A DNA stretch of 64,000 nt from Paenibacillus qinlingensis (GCF_013204845.1 NZ_JABMKY010000013.1:1-64000); one strand, 5' to 3'. Positions 8,032 through 16,404 are shown, numbered from the stretch's first letter. Numbers and translations: made by a program. Notes: generated by a model not told the origin, from the sequence alone.

Positions 8032-8922
8032 TTATTTTTTTGCCAAATCTTCTAATGCACCTGTTATCCAAGGGAAACGCCACTCAAAACCATGCTCTTG
8101 CAAGACACGCGGAATGACCTTCTGACCTTCCAGAAGGAGAACAGAAAGTTCGCCGAAAATTAACTTCATCATAAATGCGGGAACGGGGAAGAGATTAGGT
8201 CTATGCATAGCAGTCGCAATCTCTTGCCCCAATTGTTTATTCGTTACAGGGTTTGGTGCTGTGGCGTTTACAGGACCCACAATCGCGTCATTTTGAACGC
8301 AAAAATCAAGCATTCTCACCATATCATCGATGTGAATCCACGAGTGCCATTGCTTGCCACTGCCCACGGTGCCGCCTACACCAAACTTATATGGAAGTGC
8401 CATCTTAGGGAACGCACCTTCTTTATTATCCAACACAAGCCCAACCCGCACCTTCACGATACGTGTGCCTTGAATCAGATCAGCTGCAGCTTCCCATTGC
8501 TTGACTACGTTGGCTAGGAAGTCTGTTTCTCGATAAGGACTTCTCTCGTCAAACGTATCCGTCTCCGAAATACCGTAATACGACATGCCAGAAGCATTCA
8601 CAACGACTTTAGGCTTTGGATTCATTTTGGCGACTAGCTTGGCTACATGATCAGCCGCTTGCAATCGGGATTGTACAATTCGCGTCTTAGCCGCTTGCGT
8701 CCATCGTTGACTGATGGATTCACCTGCCAAATTTACGATGGCATCAAGACCTGCAAGAGATTCCGTATTCTGCTCTAACTGATCCCATGTTATCGTTCTG
8801 ACCCGTGGTATCTGCTTGGAAGATGAGCGTGAAATATTAATGAGTTCGTGACCTTGTCCCAACCAGTATGAGATTAATCGTTTTCCTATAAATCCGCTGC
8901 CGCCTGTGATCGCTATTTTCAT
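8032..8922 (-). CDS. TIGR01777 family NAD(P)-binding epimerase (SDR39U1/YfhF type)
   Basis: The ATG at 8920-8922 has GGAGGTG 7 nt upstream and directly opens the cofactor motif MKIAITGGSGFIGKRL. Later signature blocks are DAIVNLAGESI, VNASGMSYYG and VRVGLVLDN, with the C-terminal DUF1731 portion around PVPAFMMKLIFGE. All of these fit the atypical SDR family TIGR01777. In the SDR family YxxxK carries the catalysis; the YYG here stands where the tyrosine belongs. The physiological substrate is unknown in Bacillus as well. The protein should be cytosolic, 296 residues. Confidence 0.88.
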   Translation of the reverse strand: MKIAITGGSGFIGKRLISYWLGQGHELINISRSSSKQIPRVRTITWDQLEQNTESLAGLDAIVNLAGESISQRWTQAAKTRIVQSRLQAADHVAKLVAKMNPKPKVVVNASGMSYYGISETDTFDERSPYRETDFLANVVKQWEAAADLIQGTRIVKVRVGLVLDNKEGAFPKMALPYKFGVGGTVGSGKQWHSWIHIDDMVRMLDFCVQNDAIVGPVNATAPNPVTNKQLGQEIATAMHRPNLFPVPAFMMKLIFGELSVLLLEGQKVIPRVLQEHGFEWRFPWITGALEDLAKK

Positions 8923-9108
8923 ATGCAAGCACCTCCATATCGTTATTATAAATTCTCTACCCAATAAATACCATCTGAGACATGGAAAGTTAGAGTAAAC
9001 TTCTTAGTCTGAAATGACGACACAATTCGCTATTTTCGTGTATAATTGGATTTTGGTTATTAATTAACCAAAGGGTAATTCGTGTGTCAGCGAGAGGAGT
9101 CATCGTCT

Positions 9109-10332
9109 ATGAATCGTATGCGTCAATTTCTTCAAGCCTATCATCCTATCGTACATACGCTTATCTTAGGTACGGTCATGGCTCGGGCTGCTTCTTCCAT
9201 GAGTTTACCGTTCCTAGCTATCTATTTGGCGAAGCACTCCGATATGAGTCCAGGCGTCATAGGTATTGTCATTGGAATGGGGGCGTTAGCTGGAACGTTT
9301 GGCGGTTTTATCGGTGGCACCTTGTCGGATCGATTTGGGCGTCGAATCATTATGCTCGCGGCACTGTTCGGGTGGAGCTTTGTCTTCCTAGGCTTTGGAG
9401 TCGTCAAACTTCCCGTGTTGTTTATGCTGCTCAATATGCTGAATGGACTTTGTCGTTCTTTTTATGAACCCGTATCACAGGCCTTAATGGCAGATCTAAC
9501 AGAGCCCTCCAAAAGGCGACAGGTATTCTCTCTTCGGTACATGGCGATTAACGTCGGTGTAGCTGTTGGTCCATTACTGGGAGCTTTCTTTGCGACAATG
9601 AACGGAGCCTTACCATTTCTGCTCACAGGAATCATTTATGGAATTTATGGCCTTACACTTTACGCCCTTCTTATTAAGTTTGGGATTAAGAAAATTGAGG
9701 GTGAGAAGAAATCAATTGTTACTTTCCGTTCTGCGATAGATGTTATTCGTAAAGATATGACCTTTCGTTTGTACATTATCGGGGGGATTATCGGAGCCAT
9801 TGGCTATTCACAGGTAATGGTTACGTTGTCGCAGTACTTGCAAAGGGATTGGGCTGATGGGGTCAAAATGTTTGCCATTCTCATGAGCGCCAATGCCATT
9901 GTCGTCATTGCGATGCAGATCCCTTTGGGGAGATGGGCGGAAAAGTATTCACCTCTAACGGCAATTGTTGTTGGCAACTTCATGTTCGCATTAGGAGATA
10001 TCGGATTTGCCTTTTCACACACGCTGCCATGGATGATTATTTCGATGGGGATCTTTACATTTGGTGAAATTCTAAACTATCCAGCCGCGAACATGTTGAT
10101 TGATAAGCTAGCTCCAGAACACATGCGCGGAACGTACTATGGTGCTCAAACGTTAACGAACATCGGTCACTTTATGGGACCATGGATTGGCGGCTTTTTA
10201 TTAGTATCTTATGGCGGCAGCACACTCTTTCTTGTGATCGCTATTTTGTCCTTGATTGGCTCAATTTTCTATTGGAGAGGCACAAAACGTCGAAATGTTG
10301 CGAATATAACGTCGAAAATGCAAATATTATGA
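9109..10332 (+). CDS. MFS multidrug-type transporter
   Basis: About 407 residues with 12 hydrophobic segments. The MFS loop motif A appears as GGTLSDRFGRR between helices 2 and 3, with a weaker repeat (PLGRWAEKYSP) in the second half. A motif-C-like stretch, INVGVAVGPLLGAFF, in helix 5 marks drug/H+ antiporters. The start at 9109 is chosen because GAGGAG lies 9 nt before it; an upstream in-frame GTG at 9082 lacks a ribosome site. Substrate not predictable. A short stem, AATAGTTC/GAACTATT (10346-10365), follows the gene and may end transcription before the riboswitch. Confidence 0.88.
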   Translation: MNRMRQFLQAYHPIVHTLILGTVMARAASSMSLPFLAIYLAKHSDMSPGVIGIVIGMGALAGTFGGFIGGTLSDRFGRRIIMLAALFGWSFVFLGFGVVKLPVLFMLLNMLNGLCRSFYEPVSQALMADLTEPSKRRQVFSLRYMAINVGVAVGPLLGAFFATMNGALPFLLTGIIYGIYGLTLYALLIKFGIKKIEGEKKSIVTFRSAIDVIRKDMTFRLYIIGGIIGAIGYSQVMVTLSQYLQRDWADGVKMFAILMSANAIVVIAMQIPLGRWAEKYSPLTAIVVGNFMFALGDIGFAFSHTLPWMIISMGIFTFGEILNYPAANMLIDKLAPEHMRGTYYGAQTLTNIGHFMGPWIGGFLLVSYGGSTLFLVIAILSLIGSIFYWRGTKRRNVANITSKMQIL

Positions 10333-10440
10333 TGAATTTCGTAAAAATAGTTCCTCCGAACTATTCGATTTCAAATCGTCATCCCTTATCCTTGAGAGTA
10401 TAGCAAGGAATAGTAGGAAGCTACATCTAACAGGATTGTG

Positions 10441-10550
10441 CACGTCATCTCGACAAAGGCAAAGCTGGCGAAAGCCAGTGACGCAAAGCTACAGGGGCCT
10501 TACTTCTCCTGCAAAGGACAAGCAGCCAGCCAGCCGCCGAACGATTGGGA
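10441..10550 (+). ncRNA. cyclic di-GMP-I riboswitch (GEMM-I)
   Basis: The conserved GEMM-I core is visible in order: AAAGGCAAAG, a stem with a GAAA tetraloop (GCTGGC GAAA GCCAG), then TGACGCAAAGCTACAGGGGC, and a GCAGCCAGCC segment on the 3' side. The first G of GGCAAA matches the G that reads c-di-GMP in the Vc2 aptamer, so c-di-GMP is favoured over cGAMP. A terminator hairpin (10562-10597) follows, then the start of the unknown 101-residue gene. This is the layout of transcriptional control. Whether the ligand turns the gene on or off cannot be read directly. Confidence 0.82.
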
Positions 10551-10561
10551 ATTCACTTTCG

Positions 10562-10597
10562 AACCCCTCTAGTCGGTTCACTACGGTGGGGTTTTTT
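10562..10597 (+). terminator. expression-platform terminator of the c-di-GMP riboswitch
   Basis: AACCCC (10562-10567) pairs with GGGGTT, with an inner TAGT/ACTA stem and a run of six T. It lies between the aptamer and the gene at 10660. Confidence 0.8.
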
Positions 10598-10659
10598 CTC
10601 TGTCATAGCGAAGCAAATGAATCAAATGGAATGACACGCACAAAGGAGGCCCTAGCGGC

Positions 10660-10965
10660 ATGAAATCAGAAGTAAAATTGCAGGATGAACAAAAAGCAAC
10701 ATCGTTATGCGGTAACCATGTTGCTCGTTTGGTGCCATCCACGGATGGTCCTAAGCTTATGATTAATCGAGAAGAGTATGCATTGAACGAAGCGTGTTGG
10801 GATGTTGAAATGTTTCACGGGAGAAACAATAGCATTCTGATTTTTTACTGGAAAGGTGAAGTAAAGCTTTCTGTGAAAATGCCCCCTATGGCTCAAATTG
10901 AAGGGTTTGTCACAAGACTTTTGCAATGTCTATCATCCAAATTGAGAGCGGTTCAACCTATCTAG
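10660..10965 (+). CDS. hypothetical protein under c-di-GMP riboswitch control
   Basis: No family was recognised for this 101-residue protein. It has no signal peptide or membrane helix. It looks like a small beta-rich domain: alternating strands around PKLMINREEYALNEACWDVEM and NNSILIFYWKGEVKLSVKM, then a C-terminal helix (MAQIEGFVTRLLQCLSSKL). Three cysteines are present. AAAGGAGG lies 10 nt before the ATG, and the gene has its own terminator downstream, so it is monocistronic. Its only strong clue is the upstream c-di-GMP riboswitch, pointing to a role in motility, biofilm, adhesion or sporulation. Confidence 0.8.
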   Translation: MKSEVKLQDEQKATSLCGNHVARLVPSTDGPKLMINREEYALNEACWDVEMFHGRNNSILIFYWKGEVKLSVKMPPMAQIEGFVTRLLQCLSSKLRAVQPI

Positions 10966-10984
10966 GTGAATCGCTCTTTTTTTT
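10946..10984 (+). terminator. terminator of the riboswitch-controlled gene
   Basis: GAGCG-G-TTC-A-ACCT pairs with AGGT-GAA-T-CGCTC and is followed by eight T. Confidence 0.85.
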
Positions 10985-11077
10985 GAAATCGCTCATTGTC
11001 ACCAATCAACACTAGCTGATATAATATACCAATACAATTCGTAGTTCTTAAGGACTATATTAAAGGAGATGCATGGC

Positions 11078-11992
11078 ATGAGATTGATCACACGTTCCGA
11101 TTTCGATGGCTTAGTATGCGCGATGCTCTTCAAACAATTAAACATGGTGGATGAAATGAAATTTGTCCATCCCAAAGATATGCAAGATGGCTTAATTGAG
11201 GTTACCGAGAATGATATTTTAGCTAATGTGCCCTATGTCGCAGGATGCGGTTTATGGTTCGATCACCATTCTAGTGAACTCACACGGATGGGGGAATCCG
11301 TAACGTTCAAAGGTGAAACACGGCTGGCTCCAAGCGCTGCGCGAGTTGTCTATGATTACTACGGTGGAAAAGAAACCTTTGGCGATATCGACGATATTAT
11401 GTTGGGTGTAGATAAAGCGGACTCCGCGCAATTTAGCAAAGAGGATATTTTGAATCCGAGCGGTTGGGATTTGCTTTCGTTTATCATGGACGCTCGAACG
11501 GGGTTAGGTCGTTATCGGGATTATCGCATCAGCAACTATCAGTTGATGGAGGATCTAGTCGAGCATTGTGCAACGAAATCCGTTGACGAGATCATGGAAT
11601 TGCCCGATGTCAAAGAGCGTGTAGCTCGTTATTTTGAACTAGATGCGCTTTACCGGGATATGCTGCAAACCTATACTCGGGTAGAAGGAAATGTCATTAT
11701 TACTGACCTTCGCAACGTGGAGACGATCTATCCAGGGAATCGTTTCATGGTATATGCGCTCTATCCGGAGCAAAATATTTCCATTTGGATAGTTGACGGT
11801 CGAAACAAACAAAACTGCGTATTCGCTTGTGGGCATAGCATTGTCAATCGCACCGCACAAACAAACATTGGTGATTTGATGCTCCAAAATGGTGGTGGCG
11901 GGCATCAAGCTGCTGGGACTTGCCAAGTGGACTATGCGCAAGCTGACGAGGTTCTGCACAAAATCGTTGAAACGATGCAAGCAGCAGGTTAA
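11078..11992 (+). CDS. DHH family phosphoesterase/exopolyphosphatase-like protein
   Basis: The DHH superfamily metal motifs are present: RSDFDGLVCAMLF (motif I, DxD), the DHHSSE triad (motif III) and, near the C-terminus, GGGGHQAAG of the DHHA1-type substrate domain. Known relatives hydrolyse oligoribonucleotides, cyclic dinucleotide products or polyphosphate. The 304-residue size without RecJ accessory domains suggests a small-substrate enzyme. ATG 11078 is 9 nt after AAGGAG; the ATG at 11069 is too close to that site. The gene is downstream of, but separately terminated from, the c-di-GMP riboswitch gene. Hydrolysis of a linear dinucleotide is possible but unproven. Confidence 0.82.
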   Translation: MRLITRSDFDGLVCAMLFKQLNMVDEMKFVHPKDMQDGLIEVTENDILANVPYVAGCGLWFDHHSSELTRMGESVTFKGETRLAPSAARVVYDYYGGKETFGDIDDIMLGVDKADSAQFSKEDILNPSGWDLLSFIMDARTGLGRYRDYRISNYQLMEDLVEHCATKSVDEIMELPDVKERVARYFELDALYRDMLQTYTRVEGNVIITDLRNVETIYPGNRFMVYALYPEQNISIWIVDGRNKQNCVFACGHSIVNRTAQTNIGDLMLQNGGGGHQAAGTCQVDYAQADEVLHKIVETMQAAG

Positions 11993-12062
11993 AATAAGTG
12001 GACAAGCCGCAGCGGGGGAGCAGCCCAGCGTGCGGTTTTTCTTTGTGAGGAGGTCATATTCA

Positions 12063-12458
12063 ATGGATTTAAAACAGATGCATCACGTTGCGATTATTTG
12101 TTCCAATTACGAACTATCGAAGCATTTCTATGTTCATTTACTCGGGCTCACCGTCATTCACGAAACCTACCGCGCTGAAAGAGACTCGTACAAATTGGAT
12201 TTGCGAATCGGGGATACCGCGCAGGAAATTGAATTGTTTTCTTTTCCGAATCCACCACTGCGTGTAAATCAACCAGAAGCTAGGGGACTGCGTCACCTGG
12301 CCTTCGTTGTTGCCGATATGGAGCAAAGTGTACAAGAGTTAGAAGGCAAAGGAATTCCAGTTGAGCCAGTGCGAATTGATCCGATTACGGGGAATCTGTA
12401 CACGTTTTTCGTGGATCCCGATGGACTGCCGTTGGAGTTGGTGGAGATTGTTGGATAG
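12063..12458 (+). CDS. VOC family protein, YaeR/GloA2-like
   Basis: The start is set by GAGGAGGT before ATG 12063; an earlier in-frame ATG lies inside the upstream gene. The 131 residues follow the vicinal-oxygen-chelate fold with metal ligands His (MHHVAI), Glu (EIELFSFP), His (LRHLAF) and Glu (LPLELVE). The ordered blocks MHHVAII, YRAERDSYKLDL, ELFSFPNPP, RGLRHLAFVV and FFVDPDGLPLELVEI are very close to E. coli YaeR, a glyoxalase I-like protein of unclear substrate. The gene follows the DHH gene by 70 bp and may be cotranscribed. Confidence 0.88.
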   Translation: MDLKQMHHVAIICSNYELSKHFYVHLLGLTVIHETYRAERDSYKLDLRIGDTAQEIELFSFPNPPLRVNQPEARGLRHLAFVVADMEQSVQELEGKGIPVEPVRIDPITGNLYTFFVDPDGLPLELVEIVG

Positions 12459-12532
12459 GTGAAATTCTGAGCGGGCTGAAGTAGATCGGACTATTGACTT
12501 ATAAATGGTAGAGCGATTAGTCACCTTGATGC

Positions 12533-12716
12533 ATAACGGACACCAGCGCCGTTATTGTTCTGTAATTCGTTACTTTTTGAACCTAACGGACAGGAGAGCT
12601 CCTAGTTGCTCATTTTGAATCAAGTTTTCATTCAAAAAGGACGAATAGCCGCGTTGGTGTCCGTTAAAATTCTGAAGTGGTGATGATCCCACGAATAAGG
12701 GCTTCTGTGTCCGTTA
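12533..12716. repeat. four-unit inverted repeat element (family 2), copy 1
   Basis: Four copies of a unit of about 23 bp starting TAACGGAC are present. Two are forward (12533-12555 and 12584-12607) and two reversed, ending GTCCGTTA (12644-12666 and 12694-12716). Neighbouring units are 50-51 bp apart. The centre carries a perfect hairpin arm pair TTTTGAAT/ATTCAAAA. The same architecture recurs at 38008-38190. The stretch has no convincing gene; this element is its main content. Confidence 0.75.
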
Positions 12717-12769
12717 CAACGGAGCGGGAAACGGGAAGGATCAGCTCTCCGTATGTGTAATCCCAAAAT

Positions 12770-12803
12770 AGCGGCAGCGAAGACATAAAGTCTCGCTGCC
12801 GCT
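12770..12803. terminator. terminator between the VOC and RNA methyltransferase genes
   Basis: AGCGGCAGCGAAGAC pairs perfectly with GTCTCGCTGCCGCT around an ATAAA loop. It probably serves the minus-strand methyltransferase and may act in both directions. Confidence 0.75.
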
Positions 12804-12833
12804 GTTTCATTTATCTGTATGCTATGTGAGTTA

Positions 12834-13970
12834 TCAGCGCGGAGGCAAAGGGCCTAGATACTGGAACAAATTACATTCGATCCGACCGTTAAACAGCTTA
12901 CGCTTCTTATCAGCGCGGCGGTTCATATAATGCTCGAGCTGGGTGCTCGGGCTTAGGATGAACAGGCTCCACGACGGCATCGGCCGCGTGAGTGCGCCGA
13001 GCTCGCGAAGCGCCAGCTCGACATCTGGTGCTTCACCAAGTCGCTCGCCATACGGCGGGTTGGTGATCAAGCAGCCATAGTCGCCGCGTGGGCGCGCTTT
13101 GGCGATGGGTTCAACCTTCAGCTGGAACTGCTTCGTCAGTCCAGCTGCCTTGGCGGCCGCCTCTGCCACTTCGATGGCAGCAGGATCAATATCGCTGCCG
13201 ACGATGTGCAGCGGCACGTTGTCTTTCACCGCGTCGAAGGCTTCGTCGCGGGCTTTGTCCCACAGCTTGCGGGGAATGTTCCCCCAAGCTTCACTAGGGA
13301 AGCTGCGCCGCAGGCCTGGCGCGATGTTCCAGCCGATCATTGCGGCTTCGATCGGGATGGTACCCGACCCGCAGAACGGGTCGTAGAGCGGCCGGTCGAC
13401 GTTCCAGCGGCTTAGCAGGATCATTGCAGCCGCCATCGTTTCCTTTAGCGGCGCTTCAGTCACGAGCTTACGATAGCCCCGCTTATGAAGGCTCGGGCCG
13501 GTCGTGTCGATGGTTAACGTCGCGATATCGTTCAGAAGCGCGACTTCAATGACGTAGCGCGCTCCGTTCTCGGGGAACCACTCGGTGCCATAGCGCTGCT
13601 TGAGCTTCTCAACGACAGCTTTCTTAGCGATTCCTTGGCAAGCGGGAACGCTCGATAATTGCGACTTATGGGATCGCCCCTCGACAGGGAATTCGGCATC
13701 GTTCGGGATCCAGTCTGGCCAAGCGAGAGCTTTGGTGCCTTCGAAAAGCTCGTCGAAGGTTGTTGCTTTGAATTGCCCCATGAGTACGAGGACGCGATCT
13801 GCTGTACGCAGCCAAAGGTTCGTACGACAGATGGCCAATTCGTCACCAAAGAAACGAACGCGTCCATTCTCGACGGTCAATTCCTCATAGCCGAGATCAC
13901 GGATTTCGCGGGCAACGATAGCCTCTAGTCCCATCGGACAAGTGGCGATTAGTTCAATTTTTTGTGGCAT
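12834..13970 (-). CDS. THUMP-domain class I RNA methyltransferase (YpsC/RlmL-like)
   Basis: The 378-residue protein has an N-terminal ferredoxin-like/THUMP region (to about 160: IELIATCPMGLEAIVAREI, then a THUMP core) and a C-terminal Rossmann methyltransferase. SAM and catalytic motifs are LYDPFCGSGTIPIEAAMIG, VGSDIDPAAIEVA and the N6/N2-type LITNPPYGERLG. This architecture belongs to the YpsC/RlmL(N) group that modifies guanosine in 23S rRNA. ATG 13968-13970 has AAGGAC upstream; an earlier in-frame GTG gives 10 extra residues. The part between 13000 and 13500 is noticeably GC-rich. Confidence 0.9.
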   Translation of the reverse strand: MPQKIELIATCPMGLEAIVAREIRDLGYEELTVENGRVRFFGDELAICRTNLWLRTADRVLVLMGQFKATTFDELFEGTKALAWPDWIPNDAEFPVEGRSHKSQLSSVPACQGIAKKAVVEKLKQRYGTEWFPENGARYVIEVALLNDIATLTIDTTGPSLHKRGYRKLVTEAPLKETMAAAMILLSRWNVDRPLYDPFCGSGTIPIEAAMIGWNIAPGLRRSFPSEAWGNIPRKLWDKARDEAFDAVKDNVPLHIVGSDIDPAAIEVAEAAAKAAGLTKQFQLKVEPIAKARPRGDYGCLITNPPYGERLGEAPDVELALRELGALTRPMPSWSLFILSPSTQLEHYMNRRADKKRKLFNGRIECNLFQYLGPLPPR

Positions 13971-14106
13971 AGGTATAGTCCTTCCATCCGGGTTGTACAA
14001 CGCTCAGAAAACTCATACAATTAACAAGTATAGGACAAATAGGTTACACTTACAAACGGGTAATGCAAACTACCTACCTATGATGCGAATTTAGGAGGAC
14101 AAATAC

Positions 14107-14742
14107 ATGGAAACGATCACTGCAGAAAGCTATATGGAAGGTCTATATGAAGACGATGCCGTACTAACACGGGTGAAGGAAGTTATTGTTGCTCACAACA
14201 TGCCTGAGATCTCTATCGCTCCAGGATATGGCAGATTGTTAACGATGCTGGTTACGATGATAGGTGCGAAGCGAGTGTTGGAAATTGGAGCATTAGGCGG
14301 ATATAGTGGCATTTGCTTAGCAAGAGGGTTAAAAGAGGGCGGCAAGCTCATTTCTTTAGAGCTGAAACAAGATTTCGCGGATGTGGCGAAGCGCAACGTG
14401 ACCGACGCAGGTCTTGGGGATTTCGTTGAGTATCGGATAGGCGAAGCACTTCATCACTTGAATGAACTGCTGGAGCGGGGCGAGCGATTTGATTTCTTCT
14501 TTATTGATGCGGATAAAGTGAATTATCCGAACTATTTGGAGCTCGCAATTAAGCTGGCTAATCCTGGTGCAATCATTGCTGGAGATAACACGCTGATGCG
14601 AGGCAAAGTTGTCGATGAGAAGCAAACGAAGGCATCCGTACAAGCGATGCGAACGTTTAATCAGCGGATTGCGACAGATGAGCGGCTGGAAAGCACCATT
14701 CTTCCAGCGTATGATGGTTTGGCATTAGCTCGGGTGAAATAG
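14107..14742 (+). CDS. SAM-dependent O-methyltransferase (Methyltransf_3/YrrM type)
   Basis: The 211-residue sequence matches the caffeoyl-CoA/catechol O-methyltransferase family. It has the SAM-binding VLEIGALGGYSGICLARGL (about 56-74), the second SAM contact ISLELKQDFADVAK, and the metal-binding FDFFFIDADKVNYPNY followed by IIAGDNTLMRGKV. The Asp residues of FIDAD and the DN of GDNT are the expected divalent-metal ligands. The substrate is unknown; bacterial homologues modify catechols or wobble uridine of tRNA (TrmR type). AGGAGG lies before the ATG. It is separate from the divergent methyltransferase upstream. Confidence 0.88.
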   Translation: METITAESYMEGLYEDDAVLTRVKEVIVAHNMPEISIAPGYGRLLTMLVTMIGAKRVLEIGALGGYSGICLARGLKEGGKLISLELKQDFADVAKRNVTDAGLGDFVEYRIGEALHHLNELLERGERFDFFFIDADKVNYPNYLELAIKLANPGAIIAGDNTLMRGKVVDEKQTKASVQAMRTFNQRIATDERLESTILPAYDGLALARVK

Positions 14743-14758
14743 AGCAACTGAGCAAAAA

Positions 14759-14792
14759 AGAGCGATTCGCTGCTAGCAGCTGATCGCTCTTT
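14759..14792. terminator. bidirectional terminator
   Basis: AGAGCGAT, GCTGC and their complements GCAGC, ATCGCTCT form a long stem flanked by A and T runs. It lies between the O-methyltransferase gene and the small membrane protein gene. Confidence 0.85.
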
Positions 14793-14798
14793 CATGTG

Positions 14799-15020
14799 TT
14801 AAGACGCTTTATCTTTCGTATGTATATCAGAATCGATCCTTTTCGTATCTTTTATTTGTGGTTGAATTTGTGTTAATGGTGCCTGAGGTTGCTTGGTTGG
14901 TGCGAGGTGAGTCGTTGTACGTTGCTTCTTGAAGCTCATCGTGCTAAGGCTGTTCCAATAGATAAACAAACATTCGGCACAAACGATAATCAATATGATT
15001 TTACGCCAATTTAGCTTCAT
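14799..15020 (-). CDS. small membrane-anchored hypothetical protein (73 aa)
   Basis: A basic N-terminus (MKLNWRK) is followed by one hydrophobic helix (IILIIVCAECLFIYW). A polar, Gln/Thr/Lys-rich tail (TTHLAPTKQPQAPLTQIQPQ) would lie outside the cell. The cysteine sits in the middle of the helix and is not a lipobox. GAGG lies 9 nt before the ATG, and a terminator follows. No family was recognised. Confidence 0.55.
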   Translation of the reverse strand: MKLNWRKIILIIVCAECLFIYWNSLSTMSFKKQRTTTHLAPTKQPQAPLTQIQPQIKDTKRIDSDIHTKDKAS

Positions 15021-15182
15021 TTAGATAAGCCTCACTTTCCATCATGCACCTATATTAGCATATAGTGGAATTAATTTCCATGAGTTTTCATCCAAGGGTA
15101 AAATCATTCCCTATTCGCAAGGCCTGTCGATACATGGAAAACCTCCATCTAATTTTCGGAATATATGATGAAAGTATGAATT

Positions 15183-15314
15183 AAATGGAAAAAGTACATA
15201 TAAATGTCCCGTTTTCAGAGGAAATCAAAGAAAGAGCCCAAATTAGCTGCCTAAAATCCAGTTATTTGTGCAAATGGGTGTTTTAGACTGATAATAACTG
15301 GAGATTTTCCATTT
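15183..15314. repeat. nested inverted-repeat element (family 1)
   Basis: The outer arms are AAATGGAAAA (15183-15192) and its exact complement TTTTCCATTT (15305-15314). The inner arms are CCAGTTATT (15258-15266) and AATAACTGG (15293-15301), also perfect. Between them lies AATTAGCTG, shared with the fragment near 600. The start, ATGGAAAAAGTACAT, is repeated at 29263-29277. The element fills the gene-free stretch 15021-15358. No protein-coding signal was seen in it. Confidence 0.65.
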
Positions 15315-15358
15315 ATCTTGTTAGGAGGGGGGTGATAGGAGTAGGCGGGAGCACAAAT

Positions 15359-16273
15359 TCAAACGTCCAAATGCACCAGTCCTGTCGTAATCTCCAACTC
15401 GTATCTATGACTTTCAGGCATTTGCATGTCGTATGCCATCTGGACAGCTCGCTTAATATCATAGGGCACCCGCACGAATTGCAGCGTAACCCCGGCCTGA
15501 ACCGCAGGATCCGTTTCGCCCTCGATCACGCAGTAGCACGCCTGAGGTATACCGTCGTAGGGAACGCCAATACTGCCCACGTTGAACAGCATCAACCCGC
15601 TGCGCTCCTGAGTTTTTGCATGCTGCTCTGTCAGGCTCGCATTCCGCCCAACTGCGTTCGCCCGCTGCTCTCCCAGAGTTGCAATCGGCTTTCCTAGCTC
15701 CGCACTTTGCTCCTCATCACTCGCACGCCGAGCCTCTAAGCCAGCCCTCAGCTCCCCCCTCTCTGAAGGATTGCTCAACGTCAACATATAAGGGATATGT
15801 ATATCCCCGTATCCAACGATATCCGGCTCATCACCACCGACAGGGAACCCGGTCATCTCTGTATTTTCAAACATTGCTAGCCGCTCTATCTTGGAAGCTT
15901 CCCGTTTCAATCGATGAAAGACACTCTGAGCCGATGCGTGGAACAAGCGAATATGTTTCCCGCTAAGCATCACGTCGATGGAGAAGGGAAGCTGCTTCAA
16001 ATAGGCTAGCCTCTCATCACCAAGCGATTGTTGCTGCCACAAGCCAGCAGGAAGCTCCTGCGGCATCGTAATGCCGAGATCCCAGTTGCCTTGCACAACG
16101 GCTTCACAAGTCAATTTAATGAGGTCGACAACCTCAGATGAGCTTGGTCCTTTGCCAACAAGATCACCTAGGCAGATGATACGTGTAAGGCCTCTACGCT
16201 TAATATCGTGAAGCACTGCTTCCAAAGCTGGAAGGTTTCCATGAATATCGGAAATAATAGCGATTTTCTCCAA
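15359..16273 (-). CDS. metallophosphoesterase (YfcE/calcineurin-like) with a charged insertion
   Basis: The TTG at 16271-16273, preceded by AAAGGA, opens directly on the first metal motif: EKIAIISDIHGNLPALEAVL. The other family blocks are GDLVGKGPSS, QGNWDLG, IRLFHAS, VGYGDIHIPY and FNVGSIGVPYDG. The fold is that of small phosphodiesterases acting on nucleotides or similar molecules. Between GDIHIPY and NVGSIG there is an extra stretch of about 55 residues, very rich in Glu, Arg and Ala (for example LRAGLEARRASDEEQ), not expected in this family. Substrate unknown. Confidence 0.8.
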   Translation of the reverse strand: MEKIAIISDIHGNLPALEAVLHDIKRRGLTRIICLGDLVGKGPSSSEVVDLIKLTCEAVVQGNWDLGITMPQELPAGLWQQQSLGDERLAYLKQLPFSIDVMLSGKHIRLFHASAQSVFHRLKREASKIERLAMFENTEMTGFPVGGDEPDIVGYGDIHIPYMLTLSNPSERGELRAGLEARRASDEEQSAELGKPIATLGEQRANAVGRNASLTEQHAKTQERSGLMLFNVGSIGVPYDGIPQACYCVIEGETDPAVQAGVTLQFVRVPYDIKRAVQMAYDMQMPESHRYELEITTGLVHLDV

Positions 16274-16380
16274 ACGATCCGTGTCCTTTCTTCTCTTATG
16301 TAATGCTTCTGTTATACCACAAGGTAGGCATTCCTGAAAATGTGAGTCTCTTCCTATTACCCAACGATGTCGACATCTGT

Positions 16381-16386
16381 TATAAT
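16381..16386 (+). promoter_or_regulatory. extended -10 promoter element of the capA-like gene
   Basis: TGTTATAAT gives a TG-extended -10 (TATAAT at 16381-16386), 19 bp ahead of the ATG. No good -35 was found. Confidence 0.5.
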
Positions 16387-16404
16387 TTGTAGGGGGAAAG
16401 GGGA

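Noticed and set aside
10436..10663. 75-codon open frame over the riboswitch
   Set aside because: It coincides with the GEMM-I aptamer and terminator and lacks a ribosome site.
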